NCBI GenBank assembly: GCA_016191465.1
Contig: JACPOP010000026.1
Span: 37,616 to 101,615 of the forward strand
DNA: 64,000 nt
Direction of reading: 5' to 3'
Source of the DNA: Chloroflexota bacterium
GTDB lineage: Bacteria > Chloroflexota > UBA6077 > CF-72
Below are positions 51,204-59,846 of this stretch, piece after piece. Position numbers and translations under genes: made by a program. Each line of letters begins with the position of its first letter. Positions within the stretch are counted from its first letter, which is position 1. The notes beneath the pieces are model-generated. The model saw nothing but the letters and a program-made list of their open reading frames with translations. It searched no databases and was not told where the DNA came from.

Positions 51204-52940
51204 CTACGGAAGGGTCAGAATCAGGCCAGGGGCAAACGACCCCTGTTCGAGGAGACCCTGGTTGGCGCGAGCCAGGTCGGCCGCGAAGGCGGCGTCGCCG
51301 TAGTACGAGGCCGCGATGCTGTCCAGCGAATCTCCCGGTTGAACGGTGTAGACAAAGTGCACCGCCGAGGTTCCGACGCCGGTGTTCGGCGCCGTGCGCT
51401 GCGCCTGGACCCCCAACACAAGGACCTCGCCCTCCGGTACCTGGAACATCTGCCCGGCGACGGCTACGAGGACGGGGCCCGCGATCGCGACGGTTTCCCC
51501 GGACTGCACGACGTTGGCGCCTGCAGGGACCGAGACGGACTGCCCGACCGTGATGCCCGCGACCTCCGCCAGAGCCTGGCCTTGCACGGCGGCCGTGGTT
51601 TGCTGGAAGGTTGGTGAGACGACCGGCAGGGTCACCTCAGCGCCGCTGATGAGGCTGATGGTACTGCCGGTGCCGGTCGCACCGGTGCCGCCAACAGGGA
51701 GAGAAACCGCGGCGTTGGCGGTGCCAGGAGCCCCGAGGATTTCAGCCGTCACCCGGTTCGTGAGCGTCTGCGGCACGGGACCGGTCGTGGGGCGGGTGAC
51801 TCGAACCTTGACGTGGAACCGGTTGCCCACGTCGGGCTTGTCGTCACCCAGAACGGTCATCGTGCAGCCGTTGATTGTGATCTGCAGGCCTGGGTCCGCG
51901 AGATCGGCACCGGCGGCGTTCACGCGGAAGGCGCTGACGAACTCGGCAAAACCGCTGCAATTCGGAATCGAATCCACCAGCAGGATGCGCTGCGCCGTCG
52001 AGGTCGACACGTCTCCGCTGAGTCGGACCACGATGTTGTACGTGATCTGCTTGCCTGCGAAGTTCTCGGGGCCGACCGTGGAGGCGTCCAGCGCCGTCTT
52101 CTCGACGCCCACGCTTTGTCCACCCACCGTGTTAGACTGCTCCTCGCTGACCCCGGCGGCGCAATCCAGGCGGAAGACCTTCTGTTTGTCGCCGCCCGGC
52201 GTCTGGTCAGAGTTGACCCGAACCTTGTACTGGCCGGCGGCGAACGTGGTGATGGGACCGATCTGGAAGTCGAAGCCACGCTCGTTGGGTCGGCTTGTTG
52301 GACGGACGATCACCGGGAACGGCGTGTCAAGCGGCTCGGCGTAGCGGGTGTCGCCCAGGCGAGTGGTACCTGCCGGGCCCTGTCCGTTCGCCGGCTGTGG
52401 CTCGATGCTGTACACGCCCGACGCGGTCGGAAAGCCAAACCCAATGATGTAGAAGACGCAGCCCGGCTTGGGCTCGTTGGCCATCGACGTGGAGAGCAAC
52501 GGATCCGAGCTGACCTTGATCGTGCCGCTGTTCCCGAACGTCGCGGGGGTCGGGGTCCGAGTGGCGGCGGGCGTCGGCACAGGGGTAGTTGTCGTCGTCG
52601 GCGTTGGTGTCGGTGTCTGACCCTGCCCGCCCTGACCATTGCCGTTGCCGCCGCGGTTGTTGTCCTGGTTCTGCTGTCCGGGCGCGGTGCCCGACTGGCC
52701 CGGAGTGGTGCCGGACTGACCGGGATTGGTCCCGCTCTGACCGGGGGTGGTGCCGCTCTGCCCCGGAGGCGGCGCGCCCTGCGCCGGCGTGTTGCCGGAC
52801 TGGCCGGGCGTGGTGCCACTCTGGCCAGGCGTATTCCCCGTTTGGCCAGGCGCAGTCGTCTGCTGTGCCATTGCGGGTGTCGTGGTGACGAGGAGCGCGA
52901 GCACGGCCGTCGCCGCGACCCACTTGAAAGACTGCTTCAT
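51204..52940 (-). CDS. Secreted LysM surface protein with PGQSG repeats
   Basis: 578 residues. Start ATG 52940; signal KQSFKWVAATAVLALLVTTTPAMAQ. Residues 26-90 are a run of TPGQSG-type repeats, then Thr/Pro-rich, then two beta domains of DUF11 or Ig kind (GVEKTALDASTVGPENFAGKQITYNIVVRLSG). The end is a LysM repeat (VYTVQPGDSLDSIAASYYGDAAFAADLARANQGL). The protein should be outside and bind the wall. It has no clear sorting signal although a sortase gene follows at once. Confidence 0.8.
   Translation of the reverse strand: MKQSFKWVAATAVLALLVTTTPAMAQQTTAPGQTGNTPGQSGTTPGQSGNTPAQGAPPPGQSGTTPGQSGTNPGQSGTTPGQSGTAPGQQNQDNNRGGNGNGQGGQGQTPTPTPTTTTTPVPTPAATRTPTPATFGNSGTIKVSSDPLLSTSMANEPKPGCVFYIIGFGFPTASGVYSIEPQPANGQGPAGTTRLGDTRYAEPLDTPFPVIVRPTSRPNERGFDFQIGPITTFAAGQYKVRVNSDQTPGGDKQKVFRLDCAAGVSEEQSNTVGGQSVGVEKTALDASTVGPENFAGKQITYNIVVRLSGDVSTSTAQRILLVDSIPNCSGFAEFVSAFRVNAAGADLADPGLQITINGCTMTVLGDDKPDVGNRFHVKVRVTRPTTGPVPQTLTNRVTAEILGAPGTANAAVSLPVGGTGATGTGSTISLISGAEVTLPVVSPTFQQTTAAVQGQALAEVAGITVGQSVSVPAGANVVQSGETVAIAGPVLVAVAGQMFQVPEGEVLVLGVQAQRTAPNTGVGTSAVHFVYTVQPGDSLDSIAASYYGDAAFAADLARANQGLLEQGSFAPGLILTLP
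52690..52870 (-). repeat. In-gene tandem repeat coding PGQSG units
   Basis: Repeats of about 21 bases encode TTPGQSG, NTPGQSG and relatives around ten times. The unit CCCGGAGTGGT-like pattern recurs with few changes. Such runs can change length by slippage and alter stalk length. Confidence 0.75.
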
Positions 52941-53159
52941 GGTGTCCACCTCGGGGAGCATCCCAGAGGCAGTTTGCGTGCCAATGCTTTCAGCGGAGCC
53001 GAAGAGCCGCACGCCAAGGCGCTTCGCAGGAAGCTGCGCCGCCGGGCAGATTGGGGCAGGCTCGCCTCTGTTCGTACACGACGGATCGATCACGGGGTGG
53101 GTGGCGAGGTGCTCGGGGAGCAGCGTTCGCCGCCGGGCGACCACGGAACGGTGGAACGC

Positions 53160-53330
53160 TCAGCGCAGCATTGGAGGGGGATACGGTTTGGCGTGCCGGT
53201 GCCGGACCTCCAGATCCATAGCCATCAGGCAGCGGGTCGCCTCGTTGGGCGTCAGGCGGTGTTCGGCAAACGCGGCATACACCGCCCGCCGACCGAGCTC
53301 ACGCCAGGGGTCCCGCAACACCTTCTCCAC
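53160..53330 (-). CDS. Small protein related to the one at 59253
   Basis: A 56-residue frame from GTG at 53330 to a stop at 53160, too short for standard lists. It reads LRDPWRELGRRAVYAAFAEH, then LTPNEATRCLMAMDLEVRHRH. The protein at 59253 has LDPWRERGRERVAQLVQGG, then LDAQQATRFLLAMDIEARRR. Spacing and key residues match. An in-frame stop two codons upstream fixes the start region. Both are of unknown function. The other copy has extra ends. Confidence 0.6.
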   Translation of the reverse strand: MEKVLRDPWRELGRRAVYAAFAEHRLTPNEATRCLMAMDLEVRHRHAKPYPPPMLR

Positions 53331-53401
53331 ATCTCACCTGAGGAGGCACGTCGTGTGCCAACGGGACGCTGACTTCTGCGGGAAGCCCCAAAACGCGCGT
53401 C

Positions 53402-53806
53402 CTATGGGTGCGGTCCAGCCTTGGCCTCGACCAAAGCCAGCAACTGGTCGATGTCATAGGGCTTCGGCATCACCGTCACGTTCCCGATCTCGTCGCCCCG
53501 CAGAGAGTGCGCCCACATGCGCCCCGTCGTGAGAATCACCGACGCCCGCTCGCTGAGCGCCGCAATCTCCTGCCGCTGCTGTTCAGAGAGAAACTGGTGA
53601 TCGGTATTGGTCCAGGAGTCCGAGATCACCAGGGCATTGGGCGCCGCATCCAGGGCTGCATGCAGCGCATTGAGGGAGTCACAGCAGGTGACAGTGAAGC
53701 CTTCCTCGGTGAGCAGCTCATGGACCATTTCCCTGAGCAGGAGATCATCTTCCAGCAAGAGCACGCCGAACTGCGGCGTCCATCGCTGACCTGCGCGCTG
53801 CTCCAT
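53402..53806 (-). CDS. Divergent receiver-domain protein
   Basis: 134 residues from ATG 53806 with AAGGA before it. LLLEDDLLLREMVHELLTEEGF has the acidic pocket, D63 in LVISDSWTN the phosphoacceptor, TT in VILTTGRM and the Lys in VMPKPYDID. The usual residue after the phosphoacceptor is changed (DSWTN rather than D-x-x-MP). No output domain. It is transcribed in front of the 53160 small protein. Confidence 0.8.
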   Translation of the reverse strand: MEQRAGQRWTPQFGVLLLEDDLLLREMVHELLTEEGFTVTCCDSLNALHAALDAAPNALVISDSWTNTDHQFLSEQQRQEIAALSERASVILTTGRMWAHSLRGDEIGNVTVMPKPYDIDQLLALVEAKAGPHP

Positions 53807-53874
53807 CGTGCTCATCCTTCCCAACATTGACGCATCGTGAGCGTCGGTTGTCGCCGCCTGCTCCCGGTGTACAC

Positions 53875-53925
53875 GGGGGCTGGCCTGTGCCAGCCCCCAG
53901 ATCCACCCTGATACGGGGTGGATCT
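53875..53925 (-). terminator. Tandem hairpins after the 53936 gene
   Basis: Hairpin one: ten-base arms at 53875-53884 and 53889-53898. Hairpin two: ten-base arms at 53899-53908 and 53916-53925. They follow the stop codon at 53936 directly. There is no T run. Confidence 0.6.
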
Positions 53926-53935
53926 GGGTTGGTGT

Positions 53936-54601
53936 TTACGCCTTGAGGCTGATCCCCGTTGCCTTGCTGTCGCGGACCACGACCGTCACCGCCAGCCCCT
54001 TGGCCAGATCGGCCAGGGTCTTGCCCGTCGGCTGCAGCTTGGTGCTGGCATCGACGGCCACCGTCACGGTCGTGCCGTCCGGTTTCTTGACCGTGACGCT
54101 GGTCGCGGTTGTGCTCTCCACGGTACCCACAACATGCGTCGTCCGGGCGGCAGCGGTCGTGGGTGGCAGAACGTGTACACGGCGCGCGTTGAACGTGCTG
54201 CCGCTGATGGTGCCCTGGACCACGACCCGGTCGCCTGCCTTGAGGTCGGCCAGCTTGCCAGCCTCGAACGCCTTCGCCTTGGCACCCGCTGTCGCCGGCC
54301 GACGCTCAGCCGAACGCCCCCGCGGCGTGCTGGCGGTGAAGCTCACCGTCACTGCACCATACTTCTCGGTGTCCACCACGAAGGTGCTGCCTGACACAGA
54401 CTTCACGGTGCCGTGGATCTGACGGGTATGGCTGGACAGCACGTCGGGCGTCTCGGAACGCGCCGGCGTCTGCTGGGCGGGCGTCTGCTGGAGCGGCGTT
54501 TCGGCGGCCAGCGCTGGGCCGGCGAATGCGGAAGTGCCGAGGACGGCAGCGAAAGCCACGCTCAGGACGGTGCGCTTGGAGGACGATGGTTGCTGGAGCA
54601 C
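53936..54601 (-). CDS. Secreted DUF5666-like protein
   Basis: 221 residues. Signal SSSKRTVLSVAFAAVLGTSAFAGPALA. The mature part repeats short beta units: HGTVKSVSGSTFVVDTEKYGAVTVSFT, GDRVVVQGTISGSTFNARRVHV, VGTVESTTATSVTVKKPDGTTVTVAV. This OB-like pattern fits DUF5666. No enzyme residues seen. It is in a minus-strand run of secreted proteins. Confidence 0.7.
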   Translation of the reverse strand: MLQQPSSSKRTVLSVAFAAVLGTSAFAGPALAAETPLQQTPAQQTPARSETPDVLSSHTRQIHGTVKSVSGSTFVVDTEKYGAVTVSFTASTPRGRSAERRPATAGAKAKAFEAGKLADLKAGDRVVVQGTISGSTFNARRVHVLPPTTAAARTTHVVGTVESTTATSVTVKKPDGTTVTVAVDASTKLQPTGKTLADLAKGLAVTVVVRDSKATGISLKA

Positions 54602-54655
54602 GGAATATCTCCCTCTCTCGATGAACGGATGAACCCGGATAGGACGGGACGTGTT

Positions 54656-55060
54656 TCAGCCCCGGACGACGAACACGGTGGTGGCCACGGCAGCGCCGCT
54701 GTCGTCGGATGCCACTACTTCGACGGTGTTTGCCCCTTCGGCGAGCGCGACTTCCACGCGAAACTGGCCCTGCTCGTCGACGTCGGCCAGCTCCCCCTCC
54801 ACGCTCACCACGGCGCCCGGTGTGGCTATGCCCTGGATCAGCAGAATCGCTTGTTCCACGGCCACCTCCACGTCCTGGCTCTCCGGTGTCACCAGCTGCA
54901 GAAACAGCGGGCGGGCAATGGAAGCCTCGTCCCCGGTATTGCTCGGCGCCAGGTCAACCTCGGCGGTGTCCTGGGCGCGTACGAGTGCCGCCGTTGGCGT
55001 GCCGAGGATGAGGGGAAACAGCGCGAGTCCCGCAAGGAAGGGGCGAAAACGTGGACGCAT
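54656..55060 (-). CDS. Small secreted Ig-like protein
   Basis: 134 residues with signal PFLAGLALFPLILGTPTAALVRAQ. The mature part has VEVAVEQAILLIQGIATPGAVVSVEGELADVDEQGQFRVEVALAEGANTVEVVASDDSG, the pattern of a bacterial Ig-like domain. It may be a binding module or a stabiliser of a surface complex. It lies between DUF5666 and the anti-sigma gene. Confidence 0.7.
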   Translation of the reverse strand: MRPRFRPFLAGLALFPLILGTPTAALVRAQDTAEVDLAPSNTGDEASIARPLFLQLVTPESQDVEVAVEQAILLIQGIATPGAVVSVEGELADVDEQGQFRVEVALAEGANTVEVVASDDSGAAVATTVFVVRG

Positions 55061-55143
55061 GTGGTATCAGCAGGCTTAACGCCGCTCGCACGCAGTCCGT
55101 TATGGCCTTCCGGTGGGAGGTTTCGCTTTCGGCTCAACGTCGT

Positions 55144-56442
55144 CTAGCGGCCTCGATTGGATTGCGCCGCGCCGCCGTTCCCATTGCCGCGCGAAGGGCC
55201 CGGCTCCGAGTCCGGCGGGGTAGGTCCGCCACTCCGACCACGGTTCGGTTCTGTCCCGATTGCGGGCCGGGGTGCTGGTGCCGGAGGAACTGGAACGGGG
55301 GACGGCGTCGGAAGCGCAGCCGATGGCGCTGGGCGTCCCCGCTCAGGCGGCTCCTCGCCGCGAGGACGCGGCCCGGGCGGCTCCGAAGGCGCACCGGGGG
55401 TGCGCTCCTCACCAGGCCCTGCGCCCCGCCGCCCGGGCTGATCCACGGGTCGGTCCGACTCGCGCCCCGTCTCACCCGTTGGCTCCGGGGATGCGACGGA
55501 GGCGGGCGTTCGCGACGACACGGGTGTCGGGATCACCGCACCCCCAGGCGTGGGCGCGAGGGGCGCCTGCCCCAGGCCGAGTCCACGACCATCGGGCGCG
55601 CGGCTAGACGCACCGCGCCGGCCGTTTTCTACCGCCTTCTGCGCGGTCTCCAGGCCGGGCTGCGCGGCTTCCGGAGCCCTGGCCAGGAGCGCGGCGAGGC
55701 GTGTCTCCTGCGCCGCAAGGCGATCGTCCACCTCCGACCGCTCCGCCTGGGCGCGCTGTGCTTCCCCCACCACCGTGGCCCCGTTCAGCGCCTGCTCCAC
55801 GCTCGCTTCATACCGACGGACGGCCCCGTCCAGCTCCTGGGTGCGTCCGTCCTGGACCAGGCGGTCAACCTCGTCCAGGCGTGTGTCAGCGAAGCGCAGC
55901 CGCAGGTCCGTCCGCATCGACTCGTCGGCGGCGAGCTGCAGCGCCACGCTCTCGGCCGCGGTCTTCAGCCCGTACAGGGGCTCACCCGGGAGCGCACTGG
56001 CTGAGACCGTGAGGGTGCCGCCCCCCACCAGGACGATCGCCACCAGTCCCGCCGCCACGCGCGCCAGCCAGGGCGTTGCGCGGCGGCGGAACGACAGGAC
56101 GGCGTGCGTCTGGGCGCGGCGACGCGGCGCCTCGCGGACCTCCTCCAGCCGCGTCGTGCCCTCGGCGGCGATACGGTCCATCAGGCGCGCCCGAGCCGTC
56201 TGACGGTACGCCAGCGTGGGCTGTTCCACTGCCGCCGCGCTTGCCCGGAGTACGTCCACGGTTTCGATCAGGCCCGACAGTTGACCCCGAATCTCCGGCG
56301 CGGCGCCCTCGATGGCGGCCTCTCGGGCGTGGGTGGTGGCATCGGACTGTTGCAGCCATTCCTCCAATGCCTGCAACAGTCGCAGGTCGTCGGCTGGCCC
56401 GATGGGGTGCGGGGGCTGCATCTCGGTGCCATCAGTTGGCAT
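55144..56442 (-). CDS. DUF5667-type membrane anti-sigma factor with long proline tail
   Basis: 432 residues. The N-terminal 120 residues are cytosolic with helices. A TM helix WLARVAAGLVAIVLVGGGTLTVSASALPG lies near 125-150. DUF5667 core: EPLYGLKTAAESVALQLAADESMRTDLRLRFADTRLDEVDRL. The last 150 residues are Pro/Gly/Arg-rich. It starts two bases after the sigma gene and should hold it at the membrane. Confidence 0.8.
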   Translation of the reverse strand: MPTDGTEMQPPHPIGPADDLRLLQALEEWLQQSDATTHAREAAIEGAAPEIRGQLSGLIETVDVLRASAAAVEQPTLAYRQTARARLMDRIAAEGTTRLEEVREAPRRRAQTHAVLSFRRRATPWLARVAAGLVAIVLVGGGTLTVSASALPGEPLYGLKTAAESVALQLAADESMRTDLRLRFADTRLDEVDRLVQDGRTQELDGAVRRYEASVEQALNGATVVGEAQRAQAERSEVDDRLAAQETRLAALLARAPEAAQPGLETAQKAVENGRRGASSRAPDGRGLGLGQAPLAPTPGGAVIPTPVSSRTPASVASPEPTGETGRESDRPVDQPGRRGAGPGEERTPGAPSEPPGPRPRGEEPPERGRPAPSAALPTPSPVPVPPAPAPRPAIGTEPNRGRSGGPTPPDSEPGPSRGNGNGGAAQSNRGR

Positions 56443-56444
56443 GG

Positions 56445-57089
56445 TTATGAGGCGGTCATTCCGACTTCGCCCTGCGCTTCCAGCAGGCGACGCAAGCTCA
56501 GGAGCGCCCGGAGTTGGAGCGCTCGGATCGTGCCCTCCCGCTTGTCCAGGATCTCGGCAATCTCGGCAGTCTCACGACCTTCCAGGAATTTGAGGGCGAT
56601 GACCGCCTGCTGGTCGGGTGTGAGTTGTTGGATGACCGCAATGAGCACCTGCGCGTCCAATCGCTGCGCAAATGCCGCACCGTCTACGTCACTCGCGAGA
56701 TCGAATGGCCTCTCGCCGTCGTCCCGAGTGGGGGTGAGCGAGGTTGTGGGCCGCTGCCGGCGCAGGTGGTCGACCAGCGCGTTGTGCGCCAGTCGGTACA
56801 GCCAGGCAAGGAAGGGGCGACCCTGCCAGGTGAAGCGGGGGAGCGCTTCCCAGGCCTTGAAGAAGACCTGCTCGGCAAGGTCCTCGGCATCGGCGTGGTG
56901 CCCCGTTCGAACGTAGAGATATCGGTACACGGGTGTCAAATAGCAGTCATAGAGCGCACCGAAGGCATCCCCATCCCGGCCGACAGCGCGGTCCACCAGG
57001 GCCACGATCTCTGGGGGGTCCAGGCCGTGCGTGCGCGGTGCATCCACAGAGAGGTTGGGGTTGGGAGCATGCGCTTCCTGGGAATACAA
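56445..57089 (-). CDS. ECF-type RNA polymerase sigma factor
   Basis: About 214 residues from TTG 57089 (GTG at 57047 is another choice). Region 2: DGDAFGALYDCYLTPVYRYLYVRTGHHADAEDLAEQVFFKAWEALPRF, then PFLAWLYRLAHNALVDHLRR. Region 4: LTPDQQAVIALKFLEGRETAEIAEILDKREGTIRALQLRALLSLRRLL. These bind the -10 and -35 DNA parts. It directs a small set of genes, perhaps the secreted genes around it. The anti-sigma gene follows two bases later. Confidence 0.9.
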   Translation of the reverse strand: MYSQEAHAPNPNLSVDAPRTHGLDPPEIVALVDRAVGRDGDAFGALYDCYLTPVYRYLYVRTGHHADAEDLAEQVFFKAWEALPRFTWQGRPFLAWLYRLAHNALVDHLRRQRPTTSLTPTRDDGERPFDLASDVDGAAFAQRLDAQVLIAVIQQLTPDQQAVIALKFLEGRETAEIAEILDKREGTIRALQLRALLSLRRLLEAQGEVGMTAS

Positions 57090-57584
57090 CGTCTTCAGCC
57101 GCCCGGACGTTATGGGGTCACCCGCCCGAATACTCGACCATTGTGCGCTGCCGTCGGGAATGGGACGCCGCTGCCGCTCGGCGCTGGCCGCCGGAGCACG
57201 GTGCGACTGCAACGTACGGACCGCGCCGCGGGACGCTTCTCGATCCTGCACAAACTGGGGCAGCACGACAGAGAAGCGAGCGTTGCCACCAGCGGAAGGA
57301 TGGAGGTCCTGGGCTACTCCATCGCCAGGTCTCCCGGTTGCTGATGCTTCCCTCGAGGGGCACTGCCTCCAGTATGGGCGCAGCCCAGTCTGCCGTGACC
57401 GCCAGGGCCGGAGACGGAGCGACGGCGTTTCAGGCCATCATCCGGTGAGTTCTGAGACCGCCGGTCAGGTCCTGATAGCTGCTTGGTGTGCCGCGGGAGC
57501 CCTACGTGGAAAGGGGTGATGTACGCGGGTGAGTCGGCTCAGCGAAAACTCTGCCCAATCCCACCCGGTTGAATCGAGGATGAG
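57090..57584. other. Non-coding stretch upstream of the sigma gene
   Basis: I find no convincing gene here. Open frames on both strands read as shadows with unnatural composition. The promoter of the sigma gene must lie in this stretch, but I cannot point to it. Confidence 0.5.
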
Positions 57585-57667
57585 GCGGCCGGCTGACAGA
57601 CGCTTTCTGCAGCCGGCCGCACGGTGTTCCACCTCAGACATCCGTCATCGACGGACGTCTGAGGTGG
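57585..57667 (-). terminator. Two hairpins after the 57676 gene
   Basis: The hairpin nearer the gene has 18-base arms with one G-U (57629-57646, 57650-57667). The other has 11-base arms at 57585-57595 and 57610-57620. They follow the stop codon at 57676. Confidence 0.6.
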
Positions 57668-57675
57668 ATCCTGCG

Positions 57676-58290
57676 TTAGCGGCGCCCGCTGCCGTTCGAG
57701 CCATTGTTACCCGAACGGCCAGCGTTCTCTGCCCCCTCGGGGCGTCGTTCGGCGCCTGGTGTGGGCGTCGAAGACTGCCCCAGGGGAGTAGCTGTCGCGG
57801 CGGTGGGTGTCGCGCGCGGTCGTGCGGCGCCGTCGTCTTCGCGCCGCTCGTTCTGGTGCTCGTCCTCCTGCCGCTCCGCGCGCTGTTCGTCGCGCTGCTC
57901 GCGGGCGGCCTCGGACACCGCCTGACCGAAATCCCTCCCCTGGACGCATTCGCCACGCAGGTGGTCAATCTCGTTTTCCACGTCGCTGCCATGGTTCTCA
58001 GGCGCGTCCGCGTCCACATCGTGGTCGTCATCAGCGTCGGCTGGGGCGCTCGCGTGCGCTTCGGGAGTCGCCGTCGAGAGGGGCGTGGTGGTGGCGGTGC
58101 GGCTGGCGACCGCCCCTGGGGTGCCCGTCACGGTTGGCGTGATCGTGCAGCGCGGTGTCGCTGGAGCCGCGCTGGTCGGTGCTCCCTGGGCCATGACGCT
58201 GGTGGTCACCCCAAAGGCGATGGTCAGGCTCAGGACGGCCGTGGGAACGGCCCAGAGGGAAAGCGGTCGGCGCATCAAAGAGGGCTCCAT
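57676..58290 (-). CDS. Low-complexity secreted protein
   Basis: 204 residues. Signal RRPLSLWAVPTAVLSLTIAFGVTTSVMAQ. The mature part is Thr/Pro-rich, then DADDDHDVDADAPENHGSD, an acidic run, then many Glu/Arg/Gln, and a Pro/Thr end. No fold is predicted. The acidic part could bind metal ions. It lies just upstream of the sigma gene and may be a target. Confidence 0.6.
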   Translation of the reverse strand: MEPSLMRRPLSLWAVPTAVLSLTIAFGVTTSVMAQGAPTSAAPATPRCTITPTVTGTPGAVASRTATTTPLSTATPEAHASAPADADDDHDVDADAPENHGSDVENEIDHLRGECVQGRDFGQAVSEAAREQRDEQRAERQEDEHQNERREDDGAARPRATPTAATATPLGQSSTPTPGAERRPEGAENAGRSGNNGSNGSGRR

Positions 58291-58392
58291 GTGTGTAGGT
58301 CACGTGCGGCCAGTGTTCAGCCGTCCGATGTGAGGTTTAACGGACCCCCTGTCGCACCCGTTATGGGGCGATCGGGAACTGGGACTTTTGGG

Positions 58393-58722
58393 CTACGGGG
58401 TAGGTCTCGTGCGGAGCGCTGTCAGGCGTGGCAGGCTGGTGCTGGTGGTGCCACCCACCGTGCTGCTGGAGCGCAGCCCGTCGCCGTCGTAGGCGTACGT
58501 GCTGGTGCTGCCGTTGATGGTCGCGCTCGTGAGGCGATTGGCCTGGTCGTACCCGAAGGTGTCCAGCCCTCGCGCCGTCACGTTGCCCACGGCATCCACC
58601 GTGTACGGCGTCGTCCCCACCCTCTGGACCCGATCGGCGCGGTCGAACGTGCTGCTGGTGGTGACGGGCACCCCACGTACCCAGAAAGCGGACTGTGCGG
58701 ACGTTCTGACCACAACATACAA
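58393..58722 (-). pseudogene. RHS/YD-repeat remnant
   Basis: A 109-residue frame with YTVDAVGNVTARGLDTFGYD, then QANRLTSATINGSTSTYAYD and GDGLRSSSTV, three YD-repeat units. Full RHS proteins are over 1000 residues; no signal, shell or toxin end is present. It is flanked by tRNA genes. It is probably debris of an RHS gene. Confidence 0.65.
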
Positions 58723-58780
58723 GGCCTGCCTCCGGAACCCCCAACCACGGTTCCCTGGGGTGCTACCTGTTTTTCGGCAC

Positions 58781-58808
58781 CTTGGGAAATTCCCAAGAGA
58801 ACTTGGGA
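58781..58808. other. Two alternative hairpins sharing one arm
   Basis: CTTGGGAA at 58781-58788 pairs with TTCCCAAG at 58790-58797. CCCAAG at 58792-58797 can instead pair with CTTGGG at 58802-58807. The two hairpins exclude each other. They lie downstream of tRNA-Met. Confidence 0.4.
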
Positions 58809-58829
58809 GACTTTACGGTGAAGTCTCGG

Positions 58830-58902
58830 TGGCCAGGGCGGGGCTCGAACCCGCAACCATCGCTTTATGAGAGCGCCGCTCTAACCATTGAGCTACCTGG
58901 CC
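58830..58902 (-). tRNA. tRNA-Met (anticodon CAT)
   Basis: The acceptor stem GGCCAGG/CCTGGCC, D arm GCTC/GAGC, anticodon loop CTCATAA (CAT) and T arm GCGGG-TTCGAGC-CCCGC are complete; 73 bases. The top of the anticodon stem has a G-A mismatch. It may be an elongator Met tRNA or a lysidine-modified Ile tRNA; the sequence cannot settle this. CCA is not encoded in full. Confidence 0.9.
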
Positions 58903-58929
58903 GTGCGCCGGATGCATGCACCCATCGGG

Positions 58930-59000
58930 AGCGAGGCAGGGGATTCGAACCCCTACTAGAACCTTGGAAGGGTCCTGTGCTGCCGTTACACCAGCCTCGC
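58930..59000 (-). tRNA. tRNA-Gly (anticodon TCC)
   Basis: The acceptor stem GCGAGGC/GCCTCGC and anticodon loop CTTCCAA (TCC) are complete; 71 bases. It lies 27 bases upstream of tRNA-Met on the same strand and is probably on the same transcript. Confidence 0.92.
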
Positions 59001-59252
59001 GCGGATCGGGCGTGCGATTGCCCGATGGTCGGGTGCGCGCCGGCGCCACCTGCGCGCCGGCCGCCGAATCTTAGCGCGGATGGAGGTTCGCGGGCCTGTT
59101 CCGAGGCCCTTGGCATTCTGCTGGGTCAGGCTCGTACTGGTTCGAAGCAAGTGACCTCAGGTCCGGAGGAACGTGCCAAGCGTGTGTGCACACGCTGAGC
59201 AGCGCGCCCTGCACCAACGTCAGGTCTGTACCGACCCGTCTTACCGTTGGGC

Positions 59253-59621
59253 TCAGACGCTCAGCGGGATCGCCGCTGCGATCTCCAGGGGTGCGGACGG
59301 CTCGGCAGGCTCCGCGCTTGGCGCTGCTGGCGGCGTCGGGCGCAGGTGCCCGGCGTTCATCGGCCCGCCCAGGAGCAGCCACTGGCTCGGGACAGGGTAC
59401 TCGCCCTGGACGCGGCGGCGAGCCTCGATGTCCATCGCCAACAAGAAGCGCGTGGCCTGCTGGGCATCCAGACATCCGCCCTGGACAAGCTGGGCGACGC
59501 GCTCACGGCCTCGCTCACGCCAGGGATCGAGGGGCTGTAGGGCGGCTGCCGAGTGGGCGGAAGGCAGTGTTCCAGAACGTCCGCGGGCCTGGTGCGGAGG
59601 GGTGAAATCGAAGCGCGCCAT
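59253..59621 (-). CDS. Small protein with a DPWRE-type motif
   Basis: 122 residues. The core LDPWRERGRERVAQLVQGGC then LDAQQATRFLLAMDIEARRR aligns with the 56-residue protein at 53160. N- and C-terminal Pro/Ser/Ala extensions differ. The core is likely two helices. It lies between the tRNA genes and the ABC operon. Role unknown. Confidence 0.6.
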   Translation of the reverse strand: MARFDFTPPHQARGRSGTLPSAHSAAALQPLDPWRERGRERVAQLVQGGCLDAQQATRFLLAMDIEARRRVQGEYPVPSQWLLLGGPMNAGHLRPTPPAAPSAEPAEPSAPLEIAAAIPLSV

Positions 59622-59846
59622 GCTTCCGGGCGGAGAAGCAAGGCAAGGACCAGCTCCGACGTGGAGGAGCGGCCCACCACCCCCCGATCAGTACGAAATG
59701 GCTATCCAAAAGCCCCGGGGAGCGACAGAAATGTGCCGCGGTCCAGCAAGCGGCGCGCGGCTTTGGCGGCACACCTGGACGCTCCGCTGGTAGCGGCTTG
59801 CGGACACGACGCGTGCGACGGAACGGCGACGCCCGCCGACTCGTGA

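Noticed and set aside
51813..53372. 519-residue plus-strand frame
   Set aside because: Antisense to the LysM surface protein; Arg/Gly-rich runs reflect the repeat DNA.
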